A stretch of 64,000 nucleotides of DNA from assembly GCA_050246735.1 (NCBI GenBank), contig JBFWVM010000005.1, positions 282,419 to 346,418 of the forward strand, read 5' to 3'. Source of the stretch: Taklimakanibacter sp050246735 (GTDB lineage Bacteria; Pseudomonadota; Alphaproteobacteria; Rhizobiales; Aestuariivirgaceae). Under the pieces are notes generated by a model, which saw only the letters and a list, made by a program, of their open reading frames with translations, was not told where the DNA came from and made no database searches. Below, piece by piece: positions 57,062-64,000 of this stretch; the stretch's first letter is position 1; each line of letters opens with the position of its first letter. Made by a program: the position numbers and the translations under genes.

Positions 57062-58627
57062 ATGACCCTCCTCAAATCGGCCGCGACCGTGGGCGGGCTC
57101 ACCCTGGTGAGCCGGGCGGCGGGGTTCATCCGCGACATGCTGACGGCTTCCGTGCTCGGCACCGGGCCGGTGGCCCAGGCCTTCGTCGTCGCCTTCCGCT
57201 TCCCCAACCTGTTCCGCACGCTGTTCGCCGAGGGCGCCTTCAATTCGGCCTTCGTGCCGATGTTCGCGAGAAAGCTAGAAGGCGGCGGGGAAAGTGAGGC
57301 GCGGCGCTTCGCCGAGGACATCTTCGCGGTCATGTTCGCCTGGCTGCTCCTGTTCACCGCCGCGGCGCAGATCGCCATGCCGCTCCTCATGTATGTGATC
57401 GCGCCGGGCTTCGCCGGCGATCAGGGCAAGTTCGATCTCTCGGTGGCGCTCACCCGCATCGCTTTTCCCTATCTGCTCTTCATGTCGCTGACCGCGCTGC
57501 AGTCGGGGGTGCTCAACAGCCTGCGCCGCTTCGTGGCCGCGGCCTCGGCGCCGATCCTGCTCAACTTGGTCATGATCGCGACCCTGCTCTTCGTGCGCTT
57601 CATGGGCTGGGGCGACAGCGAGGCGACCGGCCATGCCATGGTCTGGGGCGTGTGCGCCGCGGGCGTCGCCCAGTTCCTCCTGCTCTACGTCGCCTGCGCG
57701 CGCGCCAATATGCGCATGCGCCTCAGGCTGCCGAGGCTGACGCCCGATGCCAGGCGGCTGATCCGGCTCGGCATACCGGGCGTCATCGCCGGCGGGATCA
57801 CGCAGGTGAACATCCTCATCGCCACCATGATCGCGACCACCATCGACCGCGCCGTCTCCTATCTCTATTATGCCGACCGCGTCTATCAGCTGCCGCTGGG
57901 GGTGGTCGGCGTCGCCATCGGCGTCGTGCTCCTGCCGGAGATGGCGCGCAAGCTGCGCGCCGGCGACGAGGCGGGAGCGCTCGCGAGCCAAAACCGGGCG
58001 CTCGAATTCGCTCTCTTCCTCACCTTGCCGGCGACCGTGGCGCTCATCGCCATTCCCTTCGCCATCGTCAATGTCTGCTTCGAACACGGCGTCTTCGTCA
58101 GGAGCGATTCGATCGCGACGGCCTATGCGCTCGCCGCCTTCGCCACGGGGCTGCCGGCCTTCGTCGTCAACAAGGTCTTCTCGCCGGGCTTCTTCGCGCG
58201 CGAGGACACCCGGCGGCCGATGATCTTCGCCATCACCTCCGTCGCGGTGAACGTGGTGGGAAGCCTGGTGCTGTCGCGCTTCATCGGCCATGTCGGCATC
58301 GCACTGGCGACCGCGGCCGCCGCCTGGGTCAACGCCACGCTGCTCGGCGTGACGCTCGGCCGCTACGGGCATTTCACCGCCGACCAGCGCCTGCGCCGCC
58401 GCCTGCCGCGCATCATCGCGGCGAGCCTCGCGATGGGCGCGATCCTCCTCGCCGGCTTCCATTTCGCCGCTCCCGTCTTCGCCGACGGACATGCCCTGTG
58501 GCTCAGGGCCCTGGTGCTCGCCGGCCTCGTCGCGCTGGGCGCCGTCAGCTATTTCCTCCTCGCCCATCTCTTCGGCGCCATGACATTGGGCGAGCTCAGG
58601 AAGATGACGCGCCGCGGACCGGCGTGA
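57062..58627 (+). CDS. murJ: Lipid II flippase MurJ
   Basis: Inner-membrane flippase (521 residues, about 14 helices) that exports the peptidoglycan precursor lipid II. MVF family features include SRAAGFIRDMLTASVLGTGP at the start, FRFPNLFRTLFAEGAFNSAF, and GVAIGVVLLPEMARKL. Follows glnD by 59 bp, same strand. Its 3' end overlaps a convergent acetyltransferase gene by 32 bp. Confidence 0.95.
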   Translation: MTLLKSAATVGGLTLVSRAAGFIRDMLTASVLGTGPVAQAFVVAFRFPNLFRTLFAEGAFNSAFVPMFARKLEGGGESEARRFAEDIFAVMFAWLLLFTAAAQIAMPLLMYVIAPGFAGDQGKFDLSVALTRIAFPYLLFMSLTALQSGVLNSLRRFVAAASAPILLNLVMIATLLFVRFMGWGDSEATGHAMVWGVCAAGVAQFLLLYVACARANMRMRLRLPRLTPDARRLIRLGIPGVIAGGITQVNILIATMIATTIDRAVSYLYYADRVYQLPLGVVGVAIGVVLLPEMARKLRAGDEAGALASQNRALEFALFLTLPATVALIAIPFAIVNVCFEHGVFVRSDSIATAYALAAFATGLPAFVVNKVFSPGFFAREDTRRPMIFAITSVAVNVVGSLVLSRFIGHVGIALATAAAAWVNATLLGVTLGRYGHFTADQRLRRRLPRIIAASLAMGAILLAGFHFAAPVFADGHALWLRALVLAGLVALGAVSYFLLAHLFGAMTLGELRKMTRRGPA

Positions 58628-59132
58628 GCGCGCGCTGCATCAGGACCGTATCGACCCGGCGCCCGTGCTTGAAGCCGACGTCGCGGAGCGTGCCGACCAT
58701 GCGGAAGCCCAGGCTTTCGTGGAGCGCGATCGAGGCGGCGTTGCCGCTGTCTCCGATGATGGCGACCATCTGCCGCCAGGGGCCTTTCTCGCACTCGCGG
58801 ATGAGCCGGGCGAGGAGGGCGCGGCCGATGCCCCGGCCGGCGGCGGCGCGCGCCACATAGACCGAGTTCTCGATGGTGAAGCGGTAGGCCGAGCGCGTCC
58901 GGTATGGACCGGCATAGGCATAGCCGAGGATCTCGCCGTTCCGCTCGGCGACGATATAGGGAAAGGAGCGCTCCGCGAGGGCGCGATAGCGGGCCAGCAT
59001 CTCCGAGACGGCGGGTGCTGCTTCCTCGAAGGAGGCGAGCCCATGGGCGACGTGGTCGCCATAGATGCGCTGCACGCCGGCGATGTCGGCCTCCGTGGCG
59101 GGCCTGAGGGAGAAGGCTGGTGACGGCTCCAT
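58596..59132 (-). CDS. GNAT acetyltransferase (phosphinothricin/methionine-sulfoximine type)
   Basis: A 178-residue GNAT enzyme of the Pat/Bar group: LRPATEADIAGVQRIYGDHV, the acetyl-CoA loop AAGRGIGRALLARLIRE, and GFRMVGTLRDVGFKHGRRVD. Such enzymes acetylate toxic glutamate analogues or methionine sulfoximine; substrate here is unproven. The ATG at 59132 starts MEPSPAFSLRPAT; upstream in-frame starts add cysteine-rich non-family sequence. Convergent with, and overlapping, murJ by 32 bp. Confidence 0.88.
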   Translation of the reverse strand: MEPSPAFSLRPATEADIAGVQRIYGDHVAHGLASFEEAAPAVSEMLARYRALAERSFPYIVAERNGEILGYAYAGPYRTRSAYRFTIENSVYVARAAAGRGIGRALLARLIRECEKGPWRQMVAIIGDSGNAASIALHESLGFRMVGTLRDVGFKHGRRVDTVLMQRALTPVRGASSS

Positions 59133-59292
59133 GGTGAACGGGTCTATGCCGATGCCGACAAGACGATGGCGATCGGGCGGGCGCAAGAGCGCATTTTGCC
59201 GCCGGCGCGAACCTCGCGGAAGCGGGCAACAGCGGCCTTCACTTGCGGCCGGATTGCGGGCATAAGCGGCCCGCAATCTGAGGAAATCGAGA

Positions 59293-60330
59293 ATGACCGC
59301 TTCGACACTCCGCGTCTTTTCCGGCATGCAGCCGACGCACAATCTGCATCTCGGCAACTATCTCGGCGCCATGGTCAACTGGATCAGGATGCAGGACACG
59401 CATGAATGCATCTACTGCGTGGTCGACATGCATGCCATCACGCTGTGGCAGGAGCCCGGGGACCTGAGGCGGCATATCCGCGACGTGACCGCCGCCTATC
59501 TCGCCTGCGGCCTCGATCCCAAGCGCTCGATCATCTTCAACCAGAGCCAGGTCGGCGAGCATGCTGAGCTGGCCTGGGTGCTGAACTGCGTGGCGCGGCT
59601 CGGCTGGCTCAACCGCATGACACAGTTCAAGGAGAAGGCCGGCAAGGACAAGGAAGCCGCTTCCGTCGGCCTCTACGACTATCCCGTGCTCATGGCCGCC
59701 GACATCCTGCTTTATCACGCGACCCACGTGCCGGTGGGGGACGATCAGAAGCAGCATCTGGAGCTCGCCCGCGACATCGCGCAGAAGTTCAATATCGACT
59801 ATGCCGAGGCGATCGCGGCGGCGGGCCACAACGAGACCTTCTTCCCCTTGCCCGAGCCCTTCATCACCGGGCCGGCGACCCGGGTCATGAGCCTGCGCGA
59901 CGGCACCAAGAAGATGTCGAAATCCGACCCTTCCGACCTGTCCCGCATCAACCTCGTCGACGACGCCGACACCATCGCCAGGAAGTTCAAGAAGGCCAAG
60001 ACCGATCCCGACGCGCTGCCGAGCGAGGTCGCTGGGCTGAAGGGCCGGCCGGAAGCGGAGAACCTCGTCGGCATCTATGCCGCGCTGAGCGGAAAGTCGG
60101 CAGCAGAGGTGCTGAAGGAATTCGGCGGATCGCAGTTCTCGACCTTCAAGCCGGCGCTGATCGAGCTCGCCGTCGCAAAATTGAGCCCGATCGCCGCCGA
60201 AAAGCGTAGGCTTGGGGAAGACGCTTCCTATATTGATGGCGTGCTCGCCGATGGAGCGGTAAGGGCGCGCGCCATCGCCCAGCCGATCTATCGCAAGGTA
60301 AAGGAGATCGTGGGCTTCGTGTCGGCCTGA
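59293..60330 (+). CDS. trpS: Tryptophanyl-tRNA synthetase
   Basis: Class Ic synthetase (345 residues) that charges tRNA-Trp. The HIGH-type motif is in PTHNLHLGNYLGA near residue 20 and the KMSKS motif is GTKKMSKSDPSD. VGDDQKQHLELARDIA is a conserved tryptophan-tRNA synthetase element. Single gene with a 160-bp upstream gap. Confidence 0.95.
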   Translation: MTASTLRVFSGMQPTHNLHLGNYLGAMVNWIRMQDTHECIYCVVDMHAITLWQEPGDLRRHIRDVTAAYLACGLDPKRSIIFNQSQVGEHAELAWVLNCVARLGWLNRMTQFKEKAGKDKEAASVGLYDYPVLMAADILLYHATHVPVGDDQKQHLELARDIAQKFNIDYAEAIAAAGHNETFFPLPEPFITGPATRVMSLRDGTKKMSKSDPSDLSRINLVDDADTIARKFKKAKTDPDALPSEVAGLKGRPEAENLVGIYAALSGKSAAEVLKEFGGSQFSTFKPALIELAVAKLSPIAAEKRRLGEDASYIDGVLADGAVRARAIAQPIYRKVKEIVGFVSA

Positions 60331-60336
60331 GGAGAT

Positions 60337-60364
60337 TTGACACAGCTTAAAATCATTCTAAACT
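60337..60364 (+). promoter_or_regulatory. Candidate promoter and Irr-type (ICE) box before the Nfu gene
   Basis: TTGACA (60337-60342) and TAAACT (60359-60364), 16 bp apart, form a good sigma70 promoter. CTTAAAATCATTCTAAA (60346-60362) lies across the spacer and -10. It is a near-palindrome that differs at two positions from the Irr/ICE-type motif I recall from Rhizobiales (TTTAGAATCATTCTAAA). Iron control by Irr is inferred. Confidence 0.55.
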
Positions 60365-60399
60365 GAGCGCGTGGGTTTCAGGACCCGAAAGGATAAGCC

Positions 60400-60957
60400 A
60401 TGTTCATCCAGACCGAAGCCACTCCCAATCCGGCCACGCTCAAATTCCTGCCCGGCAAGCCGGTGCTGCCCGGCGGCACCCGCGACTACCGCTCGGCCGG
60501 CGAGGCGGCCGAATCGCCGCTCGCCGAACGCCTGTTCTCGGTCAAGGGCGTGTCCGGCGTGTTCCTGGGGCAGGATTTCGTCACCGTCACCAAGCAGGAG
60601 GGCGAATGGCAGCATCTGAAGCCCGCCATCCTCGGCCTGATCATGGAGCATTACCTCGCCGATGCGCCGGTGCTGACGAAGCCCGCCGCGGGCGACCTGC
60701 CGGGCGAGGAGGATTTCGACGAAGCCGACAAGGAGATCGTCTCCACCATCAAGGAGCTGCTCGACACCCGAGTGCGTCCGGCGGTGGCCCAGGACGGCGG
60801 CGACATCACCTTCCACGGCTATCATGACGGCGTCGTCTTCCTCAACATGAAGGGCTCCTGCTCGGGCTGTCCGAGCTCGACGGCGACCCTGAAGCACGGC
60901 ATCGAGAACCTGCTGCGCCATTTCATTCCGGAAGTGACCGAGGTCCGCCCGGTCTGA
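60400..60957 (+). CDS. NfuA/NFU1-type iron-sulfur cluster carrier
   Basis: A 185-residue scaffold/carrier protein with the N-terminal Nfu_N domain (FIQTEATPNPATLKFLPGK) and the C-terminal NifU-like domain with cluster-binding Cys154 and Cys157 (GSCSGCPSS). It passes Fe-S clusters to client enzymes. It has its own promoter with a candidate iron-responsive box. Convergent with the TacT-like toxin gene. Confidence 0.93.
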   Translation: MFIQTEATPNPATLKFLPGKPVLPGGTRDYRSAGEAAESPLAERLFSVKGVSGVFLGQDFVTVTKQEGEWQHLKPAILGLIMEHYLADAPVLTKPAAGDLPGEEDFDEADKEIVSTIKELLDTRVRPAVAQDGGDITFHGYHDGVVFLNMKGSCSGCPSSTATLKHGIENLLRHFIPEVTEVRPV

Positions 60958-60984
60958 TCACGGACGACTCGGAAAAATTTCTGT

Positions 60985-61509
60985 TCACTTTCGCCGCTTT
61001 CCGGCTGTTCTGATCGCATCGGCAACGACGCTGAGCGGGAGGATGAGCTTGAGCGGGTCGTCCAGCAGAGGCAGAGCGCCGAAGCGCTCGTACCAGCGCG
61101 CCGCTCTGTCGTCCTTCGCGTCGATGGCGAGCGCGACGCCCCCCACTTGTGATGCGACGGCGAGTGCCCGCTCCCCGCTGGCCAGCAGCAGGTCGCCACC
61201 CAGCCCTTGGCCCTGCATGGACCGATCGACGGCCAAGCGCCCAAGCCGAAAGACCGGCACGTCGTAACGGCCGAGCTTTCTGGTCAGGTTCGCCGGTATG
61301 CGAGCGAACTCGATGGAGCCTGGACTGATCGAATAGAAGCCAAGCACGCACATGGGCTCCGCCGACGATACCGCGACGAAGGTCTTGGCACCACCGGACT
61401 CGTGGTTCCGCCGGGCATAGCGGCTGAGATATTCGTTCAAATCTGGCGCGCCACAATCGAAGCGCTTGCGGTCGTGCTGCCGGCCGATAGGCTCTTCGCG
61501 CCAATCCAC
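60985..61509 (-). CDS. GNAT-family toxin (TacT/AtaT-like)
   Basis: A 174-residue GNAT protein of the group that acetylates aminoacyl-tRNA and blocks translation. Family pattern: FDCGAPDLNEYLSRYARRNH at the N-terminus, LGRLAVDRSMQGQGLGGDLL as the acetyl-CoA loop, and the conserved catalytic-region tyrosine in RWYERFGA. GTG start at 61509, 8 bp after the DUF1778 antitoxin stop. The partner confirms the toxin-antitoxin assignment. Confidence 0.92.
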   Translation of the reverse strand: MDWREEPIGRQHDRKRFDCGAPDLNEYLSRYARRNHESGGAKTFVAVSSAEPMCVLGFYSISPGSIEFARIPANLTRKLGRYDVPVFRLGRLAVDRSMQGQGLGGDLLLASGERALAVASQVGGVALAIDAKDDRAARWYERFGALPLLDDPLKLILPLSVVADAIRTAGKRRK

Positions 61510-61517
61510 TGGCGAAA

Positions 61518-61796
61518 TCAGGTCCGGACCGCACGTCGGCGTGCGGCGGCCATCAGGGCAGGGGTCGGCTTGGGCGGATTCTCCAGAAGCTCCAGCACAC
61601 GCACGGTATCGCGTTCGCTGAGCACGATGCGTTCGGCGCGATCCACCACGTCGCGGGCGGCGGGCAGCACGTTGCGCATGATGAAGCTGGTCACGTCCAG
61701 CCGCTCATAGGCGGCGGCCTGTGCCAGTAGCCGCTTTTCGTCTTTGGTGGCCCGCAGCTCGATCCTCTCTTCGCGGACTGTTGTGGTTGCCGGCAT
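61518..61796 (-). CDS. DUF1778 (TacA-type) RHH antitoxin
   Basis: A 92-residue ribbon-helix-helix antitoxin: EERIELRATKDEKRLLAQAA is the DNA-binding strand-helix and SFIMRNVLPAARDVVDRAE leads into the toxin-neutralising tail. The ATG at 61796 has GGAGG 5 bp upstream. An in-frame ATG at 61817 coincides with the predicted transcription start and would add seven residues. First gene of the operon, upstream of the GNAT toxin. Confidence 0.92.
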   Translation of the reverse strand: MPATTTVREERIELRATKDEKRLLAQAAAYERLDVTSFIMRNVLPAARDVVDRAERIVLSERDTVRVLELLENPPKPTPALMAAARRRAVRT

Positions 61797-61816
61797 GGCG
61801 GCCTCCATATTTTCCA

Positions 61817-61852
61817 TGTACGTACAATACCCGTACAGTTGGATAAAATCAA
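61817..61852 (-). promoter_or_regulatory. Promoter and GTAC-repeat operator of the TacAT-like operon
   Basis: On the minus strand TTGATT (61852-61847) and TATTGT (61829-61824) are 17 bp apart. The palindrome TGTACGTACA (61817-61826) covers the -10, and another GTAC lies at 61833-61836, a likely RHH operator. Confidence 0.6.
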
Positions 61853-62007
61853 TGCCGGCGGAGACCTTTCTGATCCCTACTCCCCCCGCTATCCCATGAT
61901 GACTTTCACAAGGACGGTCCGCCACGTCCGCGGCCGATCGTCCAATCGAAACCTTCGCCGTGCGGTATGCAGTTCCCCTTTCGGGGCTCATGCGATAAAT
62001 CGCCCGC

Positions 62008-63111
62008 ATGCTTCTGGCTTTCGACACCGCCATGTCCGCCTGCTCGGCGGCGCTCTATGACGCGGGACGCGCGCGGCTCATTGCCTCCCGTTTCGCCCGC
62101 ATGGAGCGCGGCCATGCCGATGTCCTGGCGCCGATGATCAAGGAGGTCATGGACGAGGCCGGGCTCGCCTTCGCCGATCTCGCGCGCCTCGCCGTCACGC
62201 TGGGACCGGGCAGTTTCACCGGGGTCAGGACCGGCATCGCCATGGCCAGGGGGCTCGCTCTGGCGCTCGACCTCCCCATTGCCGGCATCGACACGCTCTC
62301 CGCCATCGCCGCCAATGCGGAAGGCGGCAGGACGCCCCTGGTGGTCGCCGCCGATGCGCGGCGCGGCGAGGTCTATTTCGCGATGGCGGGATCGCCGGAA
62401 GGGCCCGCCGTCCTGCCGCTCGCAGAGGCGGTCCACCGGCTGCCGCGGGGCGAGAGCTTCGTCCTGGGAACCGGAGCCGAGGCGCTGGTCGCCGCGGCGC
62501 CGCCGGGCCGGCTCGCCCGGCTCGCGGCGGGCGACCTGCCGGATGCCGCGCGCTTCGCCCCTCTGTGCGCCGCCCTGCCGCCTTCCGAAGGACCGCCCGA
62601 GCCGCTTTACCTGCGGCCTCCCGACGCCAGGCCGCAGGCTCAGGGGCAGCCGCCGGCGGCGCCCTTGGCGATCCGCCGCGCCGCGGTCGCCGAGGCGCCG
62701 GTGCTCGCGGCCCTTCACGCGGAGTGCTTCGACAATGCCTGGACGGCGGTGGAATTCGCCAGGCTAATGGCCATGCCGGGCGCCGCGACCTATCTCGCCT
62801 GCGACGGCGACGAGCCGGTGGCCTTCCTGCTGGCGCGCCGGGCGGGCGGCGAGGCCGAGATACTGACCATCGGCACGCGGCCCTTCGCCCGCCGCCGCGG
62901 CATCGCCGGACGCCTCATGTCGCATCTCGCCCGGGAGCTGCGCCGGACGAAGGAAGCACAGCTCTTCATCGAAGTCGCCGCCGACAATGCGGCGGGCCGC
63001 GCCCTCTATGCGCGCGAGGGCTTCACCGTGACCGGCCGGCGCAAGGCCTATTACGAGAAGCCGGGAGGTGCCCGCCAGGACGCCATCGTCATGATGAAGG
63101 CGCTTCCATGA
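62008..63111 (+). CDS. tsaB: TsaB-RimI fusion protein
   Basis: A single 367-residue frame. Residues ~1-205 are TsaB, the partner of TsaD in making threonylcarbamoyladenosine (t6A) on tRNA (LLAFDTAMSACSAAL, LGPGSFTGVRTGIAMARGL). Residues ~220-367 are RimI, a GNAT that acetylates the N-terminus of ribosomal protein S18 (FARRRGIAGRLMSHLA, NAAGRALYAREGFTVTGRRK). A Gln/Pro-rich linker joins them. In most alphaproteobacteria these are separate neighbouring genes. Coupled to plsC by ATGA. Confidence 0.92.
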   Translation: MLLAFDTAMSACSAALYDAGRARLIASRFARMERGHADVLAPMIKEVMDEAGLAFADLARLAVTLGPGSFTGVRTGIAMARGLALALDLPIAGIDTLSAIAANAEGGRTPLVVAADARRGEVYFAMAGSPEGPAVLPLAEAVHRLPRGESFVLGTGAEALVAAAPPGRLARLAAGDLPDAARFAPLCAALPPSEGPPEPLYLRPPDARPQAQGQPPAAPLAIRRAAVAEAPVLAALHAECFDNAWTAVEFARLMAMPGAATYLACDGDEPVAFLLARRAGGEAEILTIGTRPFARRRGIAGRLMSHLARELRRTKEAQLFIEVAADNAAGRALYAREGFTVTGRRKAYYEKPGGARQDAIVMMKALP

Positions 63112-63872
63112 CGGCTTTGCGCGCCGGCGTGAAGCTCGCGGGCTTCGTCGCCATGACCTTGCCGGGCCTGCCGGTGCAGCAGGCCCTGATCGCGCTGTCG
63201 GCCAGGGGTGCCCGGCGGTTTCCCCATCTCTATCACCGCGTCGTCACCCGCTGGCTCGGCGTCAGGCTCAACGTGATCGGCGAGCCGGTCCGCGACCGTC
63301 CCTGCCTCATCGTGTCGAACCACGTGTCGTGGCTCGACATCACCGTGCTCAGCGCCCTCACCCCCCTGTCCTTCATCGCCAAGAAGGAGGTCAATTCCTG
63401 GCCGGGCTTCGGCACGCTCGCCCGCCTCCAGCGCACCGTCTTCATCGACCGCGACCGGCGCCAGAGCACCGGATCGTCGCGCGACGAGATGCAGGAGCGC
63501 CTCAAGGCCGGCGAGACCCTGGTGCTCTTCGCGGAAGGCACCTCGAGCGACGGCTGGCGCGTGCTGCCCTTCAAGAGCGCCTATTTCGCCGCCGCCGAGA
63601 TGCCGGAGGTGGTGGTCCAGCCGGTGACCCTCGCCTATCGCGGCCATTGGGGCATTCCGATGATGCGCCGCCGCCGGCCCTTCTATGCCTGGTATGGCGA
63701 CATGGACATGGGCAACCATCTCTGGCAGGCCCTGGCGCTGGGACCGATCGAGGTCGACGTCGTGTGCCACAAGCCCCTGACGCTGGCCGAGGCCGGCGAC
63801 CGCAAGGCGCTCGCCCGGCGCGCCGAGGAGACGGTGCGCCGCGGCCTCATCGAGGCCTTCACCAGGCCATGA
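63108..63872 (+). CDS. plsC: 1-acyl-sn-glycerol-3-phosphate acyltransferase family (PlsC/OlsA-like)
   Basis: A 254-residue membrane-associated acyltransferase with the HX4D motif NHVSWLD and the glycerophosphate-binding FAEGTSSDG. PlsC acylates lysophosphatidate. The related OlsA acylates lyso-ornithine lipid, and I recall rhizobial olsA lying near this gene cluster. With an olsB at 47.2 kb, OlsA activity is possible, but sequence alone does not decide. ATGA overlap with tsaB-rimI. Confidence 0.85.
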   Translation: MTALRAGVKLAGFVAMTLPGLPVQQALIALSARGARRFPHLYHRVVTRWLGVRLNVIGEPVRDRPCLIVSNHVSWLDITVLSALTPLSFIAKKEVNSWPGFGTLARLQRTVFIDRDRRQSTGSSRDEMQERLKAGETLVLFAEGTSSDGWRVLPFKSAYFAAAEMPEVVVQPVTLAYRGHWGIPMMRRRRPFYAWYGDMDMGNHLWQALALGPIEVDVVCHKPLTLAEAGDRKALARRAEETVRRGLIEAFTRP

Positions 63873-63927
63873 CAGGCCGGGTGAAATGGTCTAGACCACG
63901 CGCCGGTCTTGCCGCGGAACGAAGGCT

Positions 63928-64000
63928 TTGAAGAAGGTCCATATCAAATCCTACGGCTGTCAGATGAACGTCTATGACAGCCAGCGCATGGGCGATCTCC
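63928..64000 (+). CDS. miaB: MiaB tRNA methylthiotransferase, N-terminal start (partial)
   Basis: The first 24 codons (KKVHIKSYGCQMNVYDSQRM) match the N-terminus of MiaB, the radical SAM enzyme that adds methylthio to i6A37 of tRNA. GCQMNVYDS contains the first cluster cysteine. There is no in-frame ATG after the in-frame stop at 63892, so the start is TTG at 63928. The gene runs off the window. Confidence 0.88.
   Translation, partial: MKKVHIKSYGCQMNVYDSQRMGDL

Overview
This is 64 kb of GC-rich chromosome (roughly two thirds G+C by eye) from an alphaproteobacterium. It is most likely a member of the Hyphomicrobiales (Rhizobiales). The evidence is gene order (addA-trxA-folC-accD-trpA-trpB-trpF; gyrB-recF-dnaN-dnaA-rpsT; rsmI-yraN-gshB; mutS-glnD-murJ; tsaB-rimI-plsC-miaB), an AccD without the usual four-cysteine zinc ribbon, an ornithine-lipid OlsB, rhizobial-type palindromic intergenic repeats, and a candidate Irr box. 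Nearly all of the window is core housekeeping sequence. I see no rRNA, tRNA, CRISPR array, prophage or complete insertion sequence, and I cannot name the species.

Layout. Bases 1-1435 hold the end of addA, then trxA with its own promoter and terminator. From 1445 to 20905 almost everything runs on the minus strand: folC, accD, trpA, trpB, trpF and pyrF; a cyclodeaminase-like gene, lapA, ihfB, sppA and rpsA; then the replication cluster gyrB-recF-dnaN-dnaA and rpsT. Plus-strand toxin-antitoxin modules interrupt this at 7.3 kb (HigBA-like) and 13.2 kb (DUF433/DUF5615). Beside the second lies a decayed tandem copy of its toxin gene plus the gyrB 3' end. To the right of rpsT most genes run on the plus strand: a YegD-like Hsp70 and a TauE/SafE permease; ubiE-ubiB-coaBC-dut-moeB-like; rph-VOC/rdgB-hemW; rsmI-yraN-gshB. 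Minus-strand exceptions are echA-mutM and hrcA-grpE. This polarity switch, with dnaA beside it, suggests that replication starts near 20-21 kb (inference).

The gshB-comM interval (38.7-41.3 kb) is an accessory pocket. It holds a DUF2806-like gene coupled to gshB, a PIN/RHH-type toxin-antitoxin pair, and a HipBA module whose kinase is cut off after the N-terminal domain. From 41.4 kb come comM, a small unknown gene, an EamA exporter facing an Lrp regulator, a hybrid histidine kinase, olsB, an unknown 124-residue protein and a ~0.5 kb cluster of inverted repeats. The right end has maeB divergent from mutS-glnD-murJ, an acetyltransferase, trpS, an Nfu-type Fe-S protein behind a candidate Irr-controlled promoter, a TacAT-like toxin-antitoxin pair, a fused tsaB-rimI, plsC and the first codons of miaB.

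I found no clearly new multi-gene system. The observations most worth follow-up are the gyrB-tail/toxin duplication, the in-frame VOC-RdgB and TsaB-RimI fusions, the truncated HipBA beside a PIN module whose predicted transcript starts at its start codon, the Irr-like box before the Nfu gene, the GANTC-rich dnaA-rpsT interval, and two complex inverted-repeat intergenic regions.
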